A DNA stretch of 56,182 bases from Paracoccus sp. R12_2. GTDB lineage: Bacteria; Pseudomonadota; Alphaproteobacteria; Rhodobacterales; Rhodobacteraceae. Numbering within the stretch: position 1 is the stretch's first letter; every line of letters starts with the position of its first letter. The notes below the pieces were generated by a model, which worked only from the letters and a program-made list of their open reading frames with translations, had not been told where the DNA came from and did no database searches. The DNA is taken from contig NZ_JAGHRA010000019.1 of NCBI RefSeq assembly GCF_017744015.1, positions 1 through 56,182 of the forward strand, read 5' to 3'. Shown one piece after another: positions 46,008 through 54,077 of the stretch. The position numbers and the translations under genes were made by a program.

Positions 46008-47081
46008 ATGTCCACCAATCACCTGAAAATCGCCGTCATTCCCGGTGACGGCATCGGCAAGGAAGTCGTCCCGGAGGGGCTGCGCGTGCTGGAAGCAGTG
46101 GCGTCCCGACGCGGCATCGACATGCGCTTTGACGAATTCGACTTCTCGTCCTGCGATTACTATCAGAAGCACGGCCAGATGATGCCGGATGACTGGAAGG
46201 ACCAGATCGGCGGGCATGACGCGCTGTTCTTCGGCGCGGTCGGCTGGCCGGATACGGTGCCGGACCATATCTCTCTTTGGGGGTCGCTGATCCAGTTCCG
46301 CCGCCAGTTCGACCAGTATATCAGCCTGCGCCCGGCACGCCTGATGCCCGGCGTGTCCAGTCCGCTGGCCGGGCGCGGCCCCGGCGATATCGACATGTGG
46401 ATTGTGCGCGAGAATACCGAGGGCGAGTACTCCTCGGTCGGGGGGATCATGTTCCCCGACACGGATCGAGAGGTCGTGCTGCAGGAGACCGTCATGACCC
46501 GGCACGGGGTGGACCGGGTGCTGAAATACGCGTTCGATCTTGCGCAGAAGCGTCCGCGCAAGAGGCTGACCTCGGCCACCAAGTCGAACGGCATTTCGAT
46601 CAGCATGCCTTATTGGGACAAGCGGGTCGAGGAGATGGCAAAATCCTTTCCCGATATTGTGGTCGACAAATATCACATCGACATCCTGACCGCGCATTTC
46701 GTGCTGAACCCGGATCGCTTTGACGTGGTCGTCGCCTCGAACCTGTTCGGCGATATCCTGTCGGATCTGGGTCCGGCCTGCACGGGCACCATCGGCATCG
46801 CACCCTCGGGAAATATCAACCCCGAAGGCAAGTTCCCGTCGCTGTTCGAGCCGGTTCATGGATCGGCCCCCGACATTGCCGGGCAGGGCGTGGCCAACCC
46901 GATTGGGCAGATCTGGGCCGGGGCGATGATGCTGGACCATCTGGGCCACCCCGATGCCGCGTCTGACATCATGGTAGCCATCGAGCGCGTGCTGTCAGAA
47001 CCCGCGCTGCGCACGCGCGACCTTGGCGGGGCTGCAGATACCGTCACATGTGGCAAGGCTGTGGTCGATGCGCTCGGGTGA
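46008..47081 (+). CDS. ttuC: Tartrate dehydrogenase/decarboxylase
   Basis: 357 aa. Very like Pseudomonas/Agrobacterium tartrate dehydrogenase (TtuC): IAVIPGDGIGKEVVPEGLRVLE, GHDALFFGAVGWPDTVPDH, VRENTEGEYSSVGG, SATKSNG and SNLFGDILSDLGPACTGTIG. The enzyme uses NAD and a divalent metal to oxidise L-tartrate, and in related reactions decarboxylates meso-tartrate to D-glycerate. Eleven bases after paralogue 1 and overlapping the glycerate kinase gene. Confidence 0.93.
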   Translation: MSTNHLKIAVIPGDGIGKEVVPEGLRVLEAVASRRGIDMRFDEFDFSSCDYYQKHGQMMPDDWKDQIGGHDALFFGAVGWPDTVPDHISLWGSLIQFRRQFDQYISLRPARLMPGVSSPLAGRGPGDIDMWIVRENTEGEYSSVGGIMFPDTDREVVLQETVMTRHGVDRVLKYAFDLAQKRPRKRLTSATKSNGISISMPYWDKRVEEMAKSFPDIVVDKYHIDILTAHFVLNPDRFDVVVASNLFGDILSDLGPACTGTIGIAPSGNINPEGKFPSLFEPVHGSAPDIAGQGVANPIGQIWAGAMMLDHLGHPDAASDIMVAIERVLSEPALRTRDLGGAADTVTCGKAVVDALG

Positions 47082-48369
47082 AGACCGGGTCGGTGCTCTG
47101 AAAAGCTTGCCAGCGCGGCGTTTGTTTCTGCGTCAGCTTTTCGATGCGGCTGTTGCTGCATCCGACCCGATGCGTGTCATACCCAAGGCTCTGCCGGCTC
47201 GCCCGGCAGGCCGGGTCATCGTTATCGGGGCGGGAAAAGCCTCGGCACGGATGGCCGAGGCGGTTGAAGCCCGATGGGGGCCTTGCGAGGGCCTTGTCAT
47301 TACCCGCGACGGCTATGGCAGGTACCTCCAAGGCGTTGAGGTTGCCGAAGCCGCGCATCCGGTGCCGGATGTGCGAGGGTTGGAGGCCACGCGCCGAATG
47401 TTCGATCTGCTTGACCAATGCGGCGAGGAGGACTTTGTCCTCGCACTCATTTCAGGTGGTGGATCATCGCTTCTGACTTGGCCGGCGGGCGATGTCACGC
47501 TTGAGGAAGAGCGGGCCATGACGCAGGCGTTGCTTGCATCGGGCGCCCCGATCACCGCGATGAACGCCCTGCGCAAGCACCTATCCCGTGCCAAGGGTGG
47601 TAATCTGGCAGCAGCGGCCTGGCCTGCAAGAATGCTGTCGCTGATCGTCTCGGATGTGCCGGGCGATGATCCCGCCATGATCGCCTCTGGTCCCACCGTT
47701 ATTGACGATACGACCCAGCGGGAAGCACGCGAGATCGCCCGCAGATGGAATATTCCGCTTTCCCCCTCCATGCAGGCGGTTCTTGATGGTCATTCGACCA
47801 CTGTAAGCAAAGGCGATATACGCATTTCTCGGACCGAGAACCGGATTGTCGCCGCGCCGGCATTGTCGCTGCAAGCGGCGGCAGATCTGGCCCGGTTCGC
47901 TGGGGTCTCTGTCCGGATTCTCGGGGATGCGATTGAGGGTGAGGCGCGTGATGTCGCAGCCGACCATGCGAAGATCGCGCTTGAAGCACAGGCAGGACTT
48001 GCTGTCGACGAGGTTACGCTGCTCCTCTCGGGAGGCGAATGCACGGTGACACAACGCGGACGAGGGATCGGGGGACCCAATGCCGAGTATTGCCTTGCCC
48101 TGAGTTGCGCGTTGGACGGTGTAGCAGGCATTGCTGCCATTGCTTGCGATACCGACGGTGTCGACGGGGCGGCCGAGGTTGCCGGCGCTCTGATTGACGA
48201 AACGACCCTGCAGCGCGCGACATCCGCCGGTCTTTCCGCACAGGCATTTCTGGACGATAACGACAGCCACAGCTTCTTTCGTAGGCTGGGCGATCAGATC
48301 GCCCCGGGCCCTACGTTGACAAACGTTAATGATTTTCGCGCTATGCTGATTTTTGGGAAATCAGCGTGA
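47068..48369 (+). CDS. ttuD: Glycerate kinase, MOFRL family
   Basis: About 433 aa. N-terminal DUF4147 domain (VIGAGKASARMAEAVE, LALISGGGSSLLTWP) and C-terminal MOFRL domain (LLLSGGECTVTQRGRGIGGPNAEYCLAL). Phosphorylates glycerate, and in tartrate clusters its relatives are labelled TtuD/hydroxypyruvate reductase. Start 47068 overlaps the dehydrogenase stop by 14 bases; a longer in-frame start is possible. With TtuC it completes tartrate to phosphoglycerate. Confidence 0.9.
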   Translation: MRSGEDRVGALKSLPARRLFLRQLFDAAVAASDPMRVIPKALPARPAGRVIVIGAGKASARMAEAVEARWGPCEGLVITRDGYGRYLQGVEVAEAAHPVPDVRGLEATRRMFDLLDQCGEEDFVLALISGGGSSLLTWPAGDVTLEEERAMTQALLASGAPITAMNALRKHLSRAKGGNLAAAAWPARMLSLIVSDVPGDDPAMIASGPTVIDDTTQREAREIARRWNIPLSPSMQAVLDGHSTTVSKGDIRISRTENRIVAAPALSLQAAADLARFAGVSVRILGDAIEGEARDVAADHAKIALEAQAGLAVDEVTLLLSGGECTVTQRGRGIGGPNAEYCLALSCALDGVAGIAAIACDTDGVDGAAEVAGALIDETTLQRATSAGLSAQAFLDDNDSHSFFRRLGDQIAPGPTLTNVNDFRAMLIFGKSA

Positions 48370-48421
48370 AAATTGCCTTCGCTGCATGCCAGAGGAAGGT
48401 TCGAACATAAATTAAAGAAAT

Positions 48422-48451
48422 GCTGCGGCAAGCGATGGTAGATGCCGCAGC
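48422..48451 (+). terminator. Stem-loop after the tartrate operon
   Basis: Perfect 9-bp stem GCTGCGGCA/TGCCGCAGC with a 12-base loop, 52 bases after the glycerate kinase stop, followed by GCATGGTTTTCC. A weak T-run makes it a plausible but imperfect intrinsic terminator. Confidence 0.45.
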
Positions 48452-48512
48452 GCATGGTTTTCCGAGTATTTGCCGGCGCGCAGGGCAGCATTTGATGCAG
48501 CTTCAAAATCGT

Positions 48513-48533
48513 TCACCTCAACGCCACCTCAAC
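48513..48533 (+). repeat. Paired 10-mer, candidate integrase arm-type sites (right)
   Basis: TCACCTCAAC and CCACCTCAAC with a single G between, same strand and same architecture as the pair at 189-209 (shared core YYAC[A/C]TCAAC). Lies about 140 bases inside the right tRNA-derived repeat. No other feature occupies this 304-base gap apart from the upstream stem-loop. Confidence 0.5.
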
Positions 48534-48673
48534 CCTTGGCTGCAGTTTTCGCGCGGGTTGTGCCGTCGAAAGCCGCATGATGCGGTCGAATGCCGGAATG
48601 GAAATCGCAAGAAATCAAACGGTTATCGCGTAAGGCGCTGAAATCCTTCAGTTTCGCAATTTCGCCTCTGATC

Positions 48674-48720
48674 GGCTCATAACCTGAAGGTCGTAGGTTC
48701 AAATCCTACCCCCGCAACCA
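48674..48720 (+). repeat. 3' fragment of tRNA-fMet, right end of the island
   Basis: Repeats bases 78-124 from the anticodon stem to CCA; upstream of it the tRNA 5' half is absent, so it cannot make a tRNA. Differences from the left copy are GT/AC in place of AC/GT at the two outer T-stem pairs. The version here (T-stem starting GTAGG) is the one I remember for rhodobacterial initiator tRNAs, suggesting this is the displaced host 3' half and the left gene now carries the element's. A terminator follows 30 bases later. Confidence 0.87.
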
Positions 48721-48749
48721 AACTTTCCGACAAGATATCAAACACTTAG

Positions 48750-48770
48750 GCCGCCCTCCGGGCGGCTTTT
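48750..48770 (+). terminator. Rho-independent terminator of the original tRNA unit
   Basis: 7-bp GC stem GCCGCCC/GGGCGGC with a TCC loop and TTTT, 30 bases after the tRNA fragment. It is where a tRNA-fMet transcript should end before integration. Nothing similar follows the intact tRNA at 48-124. Confidence 0.8.
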
Positions 48771-48971
48771 GCGTGTCGCGTCGTGTTGCAAGCCATTCCC
48801 GAATACTCCCCAAAGAATCCAAAGGCTTACAACCAGCCCCGATTCCTCCGTGCAACACGGATGCGACACGGGACCGAGCCGATGTTCCGCAGACGTTCGC
48901 GACTGATCGTGCTTGCCCATGCGGTGCCGCTGCGCTTGGATAGGGCAATTCCCGAAAGGTCCGAATTGCCC

Positions 48972-50036
48972 ATGCCGATCTACGAGTTTGCCAGCGAAGA
49001 AATCCGTCCCCTGAGCAAGACCACCTTCAGTCTCGCCCAACTGCAGGAACGGCGCGATCTGCAGCGCCTGCTGCGGGCGAACATCTCAGTGGTCGCGCCG
49101 GACACGCTGGTGATCGCGGAGGAGTTCGGGGATTGGGACGAGTCGCGTCGGCGCATCGATCTTCTCGGCATCGACCGCGACGCGAACCTCGTGGTGATCG
49201 AGCTCAAGCGGACGGAAGACGGCGGTCATATGGAACTGCAGTCTATCCGCTACGCGGCGATGGTCTCGACCATGACCTTCGCTCAGGCCGCCGATGTGTT
49301 CGGACGCTACCTCGCGCAGATCGGCAAGGCCGATACAGATGCGCGGGCCGAGCTGCTCGATTTCCTCGGGTGGGACGAGCCCGACGAGGATGCCTTCGCG
49401 CAGGACGTCCGCATCGTCTTGGCGTCGGCCGAGTTCAGCCGCGAGCTGACAACATCGGTTCTCTGGCTTATCGAGCGCGGCATCGACATCCGCTGCGTGC
49501 GCCTCCAGCCCTACGGGCTTGATGGGCGGGTTCTCGTGGATGTCCAGCAGATCATACCGCTCCCCGAGGTGGCAGAATACCAGGTCCGCGTCACCGAGAA
49601 GAAGCGCAAGGAGCGCGAGGCGCGCACAGACACGCGAGACTGGACCAGCTACGACGTCGCCCTCGGTGGGCGCCAGTTGACGGGACTGCGGAAGCGACAC
49701 GCGATCTATCAGGTGTTCCGCCATCTGGTGGAGAGCGGAGTCGCACCGGAGGAGGTCGCCAAGCATTGTGGCCCGCGAGCCAATCGGGCCCTCGTGTCGG
49801 CCGAGGGCAAGGTGACGGGCGACGACTTCTATCGCTTGGCGAAGGAAGCCCGCGCCGCGGAAGGGCGGAACTTCGACTCGAAACGCTTCTTCAGCGACGA
49901 TGACGAACTTCTCCACTTCCGCGGTCGCACCTATGCGTTCTCCAGCCAGTGGGGCGGCACCGATTGGGAGCAGGCCATGATCAACCTACGCGACGCCTTC
50001 CCGGATCAGGGAATCGCGTTCCTGCCCTCCGAATAG
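48972..50036 (+). CDS. PD-(D/E)XK nuclease-like protein
   Basis: 354 aa. The segment RRIDLLGIDRDANLVVIELKRTEDGGHMELQSIRYAAM near 55-93 has the Asp...Glu-x-Lys pattern and following helix of restriction-endonuclease-like folds, as in NucS/DUF91-type proteins. The C-terminal half is unassigned. Start 48972 chosen because sequence before it has no conserved look and includes the terminator area. May be a DNA repair or defence nuclease; no partner methylase is visible. Confidence 0.75.
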   Translation: MPIYEFASEEIRPLSKTTFSLAQLQERRDLQRLLRANISVVAPDTLVIAEEFGDWDESRRRIDLLGIDRDANLVVIELKRTEDGGHMELQSIRYAAMVSTMTFAQAADVFGRYLAQIGKADTDARAELLDFLGWDEPDEDAFAQDVRIVLASAEFSRELTTSVLWLIERGIDIRCVRLQPYGLDGRVLVDVQQIIPLPEVAEYQVRVTEKKRKEREARTDTRDWTSYDVALGGRQLTGLRKRHAIYQVFRHLVESGVAPEEVAKHCGPRANRALVSAEGKVTGDDFYRLAKEARAAEGRNFDSKRFFSDDDELLHFRGRTYAFSSQWGGTDWEQAMINLRDAFPDQGIAFLPSE

Positions 50037-50106
50037 CGGTCGGTCCCGACTTGCTATCGTAGTCGACAAGAGCGTGATGGATCAGGATGTTCTGCCGGAG
50101 ACCATC

Positions 50107-50340
50107 ATGCACAAGACCAATGTCGCCGCTCTCGCCGCCTTCACCGCGCGGAAGGCCGAGATCGACGAAGCCCTCGACCGCATCCGAGCAGCCAGCGAGG
50201 ACCACTTCTTTGCCAACCCCGAGGACGTGCACTGGGGCCACGTCACGGCCCTTGGAGATCACGCCGCACTGCTCAAGCGGATCACGGACGCGATCTACGC
50301 CGAAGGGGAGCATGCCCCACTGTGGAGCGCCAAGGCATAG
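50107..50340 (+). CDS. Small uncharacterised protein, relative of the one at 26981-27208
   Basis: 77 aa, acidic, helical. Shares with the protein at 26981-27208 the pattern AALAAF(T/I)A(K/R)KAEID at the N-terminus and LLK(R/Q)I(T/S)D...GEHA at the end. Start 50107 follows GGAG by seven bases; in-frame GTG/ATG codons at 50074-50079 are alternatives. Function unknown. Confidence 0.7.
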   Translation: MHKTNVAALAAFTARKAEIDEALDRIRAASEDHFFANPEDVHWGHVTALGDHAALLKRITDAIYAEGEHAPLWSAKA

Positions 50341-50347
50341 TCAGCCC

Positions 50348-51562
50348 TCACGGGCGCTGCACATCGCGAAACAGCCCGGCCAGACCCTCGGCGAAAGGAT
50401 CTAGTTCCGCGGCGCGGTGCTTCGCCCAGTCCAGCCACTCGGAGGTCGACTTCTCCCCGATTGCTTGCTCCCCTTCGAATGCGAGCCGCGCTTCAAGCTC
50501 GGTGATGAACTCATCGAGAAGCTGCTTCTCCTGCCAGTTCGTCGCTGCAGACCGGAAGCGAGCCCAGTGGGTGTCATCGATCTCCTTGAGTCGCCGCCTC
50601 TCCCACCGGCGCCGCTCCTCTTCTTGATATCGGCGGCGATCCTCTTCACGCTTGCGCTCCCACTCGATCAGACGCGGAACGCTCGCCACGACCGTTTCCA
50701 CGATTGACGGGATCAGCTGCGAGAATGGCTTCCTCGGGCTCTCGATCCACTGAGGCTGTTCGCCCGGAAGCAATGTTGTGATCTGCGCCCGGAGGAATCC
50801 CGATGAGGTCAGCCCCGAATTGTGATGGTGAGGGTAGGACGTCCACTTCGCAGCTTCACCCTCCGGCCGCTTGATTGGCCGCGACATCTTCTCCTTGACC
50901 ATGCACTCGATGTCCCGACCCCCGACGGTAAAGGTCAGCTTGCCGTGTATGTCGGCCTCCTTGACGCGGCCGCCTGCCGCCTCGATGGCGCGGCAGAGCG
51001 TGCTGCAGGCACGAAAGCGGTACAGATCGCGCGGCGTGAGATCGTCCAAGAGGGACTTGCCCCAGGACCAGATGTCGTTCCTCCGTCGCCGGTTTTCCTG
51101 CGAGCGCTCCTTCTGCTCCCGTTTGTGTTCCGCGATCCACGCTTTGATCTTGGGATGCAGCCCGTCGAGCAGATCCAGCCCGTCGTCCTTCACGGTCTCC
51201 TTGGCGTCTGTGATGGACGGAGGTTCAGGTGCGCGTGCCTCTTTCGGCAGCGCCTCCGCCGGAGAGTTCTGTGGTGCTACGGCGGTCGGACGCGGAGTGC
51301 GCGACGTCCGAGGCGCGAGTTCCTTTACGGCAACCACCTCTTCCGGGGGCAGGAGCGTGGGAGCAGGGGCGCGGCCGACAGCCTTCTTCTGCCAATATCC
51401 CGGAGGCGGATAGGGCACTTGGCGCTTGTCGCAGAGCTTGGCGAGCCGCGGGCCGTCGAGACCAAGTTCCGGGCCGACACGATTGAGCGGCCGTTCCCAT
51501 ACGAGCTCATAGAGCTCCTCGCGGGAGAGGTCCTTTGCTGTTCGTGTCGTACCGCCGTCCAT
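50348..51562 (-). CDS. Uncharacterised 404-aa protein
   Basis: No function recognised. An N-terminal segment (LSREELYELVWERPLNRVGPELGL, LAKLCDKRQVPYPPPGYWQKKAVGR) recurs in many uncharacterised bacterial proteins on mobile DNA and looks like a small helical, possibly DNA-binding, unit. A Pro-rich linker (about 70-125) follows, then a long charged helical part with an Arg/Glu-rich coiled-coil-like stretch near 305-335. Convergent with the small gene at 50107-50340 (7-base gap) and upstream of prophage genes on the same strand. Confidence 0.7.
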   Translation of the reverse strand: MDGGTTRTAKDLSREELYELVWERPLNRVGPELGLDGPRLAKLCDKRQVPYPPPGYWQKKAVGRAPAPTLLPPEEVVAVKELAPRTSRTPRPTAVAPQNSPAEALPKEARAPEPPSITDAKETVKDDGLDLLDGLHPKIKAWIAEHKREQKERSQENRRRRNDIWSWGKSLLDDLTPRDLYRFRACSTLCRAIEAAGGRVKEADIHGKLTFTVGGRDIECMVKEKMSRPIKRPEGEAAKWTSYPHHHNSGLTSSGFLRAQITTLLPGEQPQWIESPRKPFSQLIPSIVETVVASVPRLIEWERKREEDRRRYQEEERRRWERRRLKEIDDTHWARFRSAATNWQEKQLLDEFITELEARLAFEGEQAIGEKSTSEWLDWAKHRAAELDPFAEGLAGLFRDVQRP

Positions 51563-51667
51563 GAAAACGCCCGAAAGATTCGTCTTCCGGGCCCAGAGTA
51601 GGATCGAGGAATGGCAGCCGAAACCGGAAATGCGAACGCGTTGTCGCCGCCAACGCGATTTGCCGTA

Positions 51668-52012
51668 TCACGCCGCCGCCGTCGCCACGCCGTCCAGCCG
51701 CACCGCGACGCCGGTGACGCCATTCCCTGCGGCCTCCACCGCGACGCCGATAGGGTAGCGCCCAGCTGCTGGTGTGGTGACTTCCTTGGCCGTGTTGTCC
51801 CAGGCGACGCGCGCACCGACCGTGACGACCGCGGCGCTGGCCTTCGGCAGCTGGAACACCCCGGTGGTGGAGAGCTCGACCGGGTCGCCCTCGGCCGAAG
51901 AATAGGCGGCGATGCCGAAGATGGTGCCCACGATCAGCGCGTCGCCCGAGGCGATGCCGCCCGCGGGCGTGGTGACACGGAGGATGTGGCCGTTCTGGAG
52001 GTAGTTGCGCAT
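51668..52012 (-). CDS. DUF2190 phage capsid decoration protein
   Basis: 114 aa. MRNYLQNGHILRVTTPAGGIASGDALIVG and VGARVAWDNTAKEVT...RYPIGVAVEAAGNG are typical of DUF2190, small beta-rich cement proteins that bind assembled heads. Begins 2 bases after the stop of the upstream small gene. Last recognised structural gene of the prophage remnant. Confidence 0.87.
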   Translation of the reverse strand: MRNYLQNGHILRVTTPAGGIASGDALIVGTIFGIAAYSSAEGDPVELSTTGVFQLPKASAAVVTVGARVAWDNTAKEVTTPAAGRYPIGVAVEAAGNGVTGVAVRLDGVATAAA

Positions 52013-52014
52013 GG

Positions 52015-52224
52015 TCAGAGCCCTTTCGAGGATTGGATGCGGACGACCGAGATGCGGTCGGTCGCCCCTGTGATCTGCCGGGTGAGGTCCGCAAGCGCGG
52101 CGGCCATCTCGCCGTCGCTCGCGTAGGTGACGCGCTTGCCGTCGTATTCGACGGTGCGGATGCCCCGATAGCGCGCGGCCATCAGGGCGTCCCGCCAGGC
52201 GGTGAGCTGGGCGAGGTCGGCCAT
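52015..52224 (-). CDS. Phage gpW-like head-tail joining protein
   Basis: 69 aa with the gpW pattern: LAQLTAWRDALMAARYRGIRTVEYDGKRVTYAS followed by a helix ALADLTRQIT. Completes the DNA-filled head and forms the platform for the tail. Start 52224 lies just after the capsid gene stop (2 bases between). Confidence 0.8.
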   Translation of the reverse strand: MADLAQLTAWRDALMAARYRGIRTVEYDGKRVTYASDGEMAAALADLTRQITGATDRISVVRIQSSKGL

Positions 52225-52226
52225 GC

Positions 52227-54077
52227 TCACGCCCCGGCGTTCATGAACCAGCCCCGATGGTCGATGAACCCGGCCCCGAAATCGAGGATCACCCGGATCT
52301 CCACGCCATCCACGTCCCAGCCCGAGCGGCTCTCGACCTGCGGGCCTTCCGCGCCCGAGAGGTAGGCAAACTCCAGCCCGTCGATTTCGCCGGGATCGGC
52401 AGTGACGTACCAGCGCGTGGCCGAGGACAGGCGCGGCTCGACCACCAGCGACAACGACCCGGAGAACGGGTTCACATCGGCGGCCGTCGCGGGCGCGATG
52501 CTCGCCAGCCACTTCTCGGCGGTGGTCTCCAGCGCGGGCGGCACCAGCAGGTTGCGGGGCGTCACGCGGATGGTGCGGTCCTCGATGCCCTTCTGCGTTC
52601 GCAGCGCCAGCCGGGCGGCCGAGAGCGTCGCGTCGGAGATCACCGCCCCGGTCCCTGCCTTGTTGCCGTGATCGGCGTGGAACAGGGTCTTGCCGTCGGA
52701 CATCGTAGGCCCGTTGCCGCTGCCCGCCTCGAGGAGGGTGACGAGGATGCGCGCCTCGGTCTCGGCCGCGGCCTGGCCCATGCGCCGCGCGAGGTCCGCG
52801 AAGGCGCCAAGATCGTCGTTCACCAGCACTTGCCGCGTGACGCCGATCTTCCGCGCCCAGGTCTCGACCTTGTAGGCCTCGCGCGCCTCGGCCATGGTCC
52901 CGGCCTTGATCTCGCCGTGCTCGTTCAGCTTCTCCAGCAGCGGGGCCTCGCCCAGCATGATCTTGTTCACCGCCCGGAAGTCTCGCGCCGTGGTCTGGCG
53001 GCCGAGGCGGCGGATGCCCGAGGGTGCGGCCTGGTAGGCGTCGCGCAGGACGCGGCCCACGGTGTCCCCGAGGATGATCGGGAAGTCAGAGGTGGTGTGC
53101 AGCGCGCGGGTGACGAGGCTCGCGGGCGACAGCGCCATGGTGGACTCGCCGCGCAGGGTCAGCAGTTCCTTCGCCATGTCGACCGGCGTCGCGTAGGCAT
53201 AGCGCCGGGCGGGCTCGGAGAGGTCGTGCCGCGGATTGATCCGGGCATAGAGCGCTTCGCCCATCTGCCGGGCGCGGAGCGCGGGATCGTCCTGGCTCTC
53301 GCCCATCTCGACGCGGACCTGTTCGGTGCGGATCGCGGGCGCGGATCGCTTCGCCAGCGCCTCGAAGGCCGCGCGGCGCGCGGTGTCGGGATCGGCGCCT
53401 CCGTCAATCTGGCCGTCGATCCAGGACTGGTCCAGCCCGGCGATGCGGGCGATGGAGCGGATCTCGGCGTTTGCCTCGGCGCGGGTCTGCGCCTCGCACG
53501 GGGCCGGGGTGGTGTTTGTGTCGGTCATCTCTGTCTCCATGCGAATGTGGGCGCCGGGATCGGCGGGCGTCGGCACCAGGGAAATCTCGTGGGGGGTCCA
53601 GCGCACGGCGGTCAGCACGCGCACGCCGTTCTCGGTCGTCTCGGCCCAGTCCTCGACCGAGTAGCCGACCGAGACATGGCGCAGGATCCCCGCCAGCACG
53701 TCCTGCCAGACCGGCTCCACCTCGGGCCGGGCCGAGAACTGGATGAAGGCGGTGCCACGCTTGCTGTCGACGGCGGCGCTGCGCACCGAGCCCAGCACAT
53801 CGCGGACGGCGGTCTGGCGATGCGCATCGAGGACGCTGGCGCCTTCGAGGCGTGACAGGTCCACGGCCTGCGGATCAAGGCTGAGGCGCTCGATGTATTG
53901 GCCCGCCATGTCGCGACGGCGCACGGGCGCGCCGGTCGACCAGACCACCTCGACGGTGCGGGCCCCCGGATCGGCGGTCGCGGGCGCCAGCGTCGCGCGG
54001 CGGGTAAGGATACCCTTTCCGTCTATAAGGGTTTGCGGCGCCTGGCCTGGCAGGGTGTCTATCGCAGTATCAGCCAT
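52227..54077 (-). CDS. Fused prohead protease and major capsid protein
   Basis: 616 aa. Residues about 1-180 are a HK97-type prohead protease: His in VLDAHRQT and Ser in RHVSVGYSVEDW, then PHEISLVPTPADPGAH. A linker (about 190-260) leads to a capsid domain with GESTMALSPASL, RQVLVNDDLGAFADL and the C-terminal GWFMNAG. The protease would cut the two apart. Start 54077 has AAGGAGGAG directly upstream; it overlaps the portal stop by 8 bases. Confidence 0.87.
   Translation of the reverse strand: MADTAIDTLPGQAPQTLIDGKGILTRRATLAPATADPGARTVEVVWSTGAPVRRRDMAGQYIERLSLDPQAVDLSRLEGASVLDAHRQTAVRDVLGSVRSAAVDSKRGTAFIQFSARPEVEPVWQDVLAGILRHVSVGYSVEDWAETTENGVRVLTAVRWTPHEISLVPTPADPGAHIRMETEMTDTNTTPAPCEAQTRAEANAEIRSIARIAGLDQSWIDGQIDGGADPDTARRAAFEALAKRSAPAIRTEQVRVEMGESQDDPALRARQMGEALYARINPRHDLSEPARRYAYATPVDMAKELLTLRGESTMALSPASLVTRALHTTSDFPIILGDTVGRVLRDAYQAAPSGIRRLGRQTTARDFRAVNKIMLGEAPLLEKLNEHGEIKAGTMAEAREAYKVETWARKIGVTRQVLVNDDLGAFADLARRMGQAAAETEARILVTLLEAGSGNGPTMSDGKTLFHADHGNKAGTGAVISDATLSAARLALRTQKGIEDRTIRVTPRNLLVPPALETTAEKWLASIAPATAADVNPFSGSLSLVVEPRLSSATRWYVTADPGEIDGLEFAYLSGAEGPQVESRSGWDVDGVEIRVILDFGAGFIDHRGWFMNAGA

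Noticed and set aside
48674..48720. A second functional tRNA gene
   Set aside because: Sequence upstream has no D-arm or 5' acceptor strand; only the 3' part from the anticodon stem is present.
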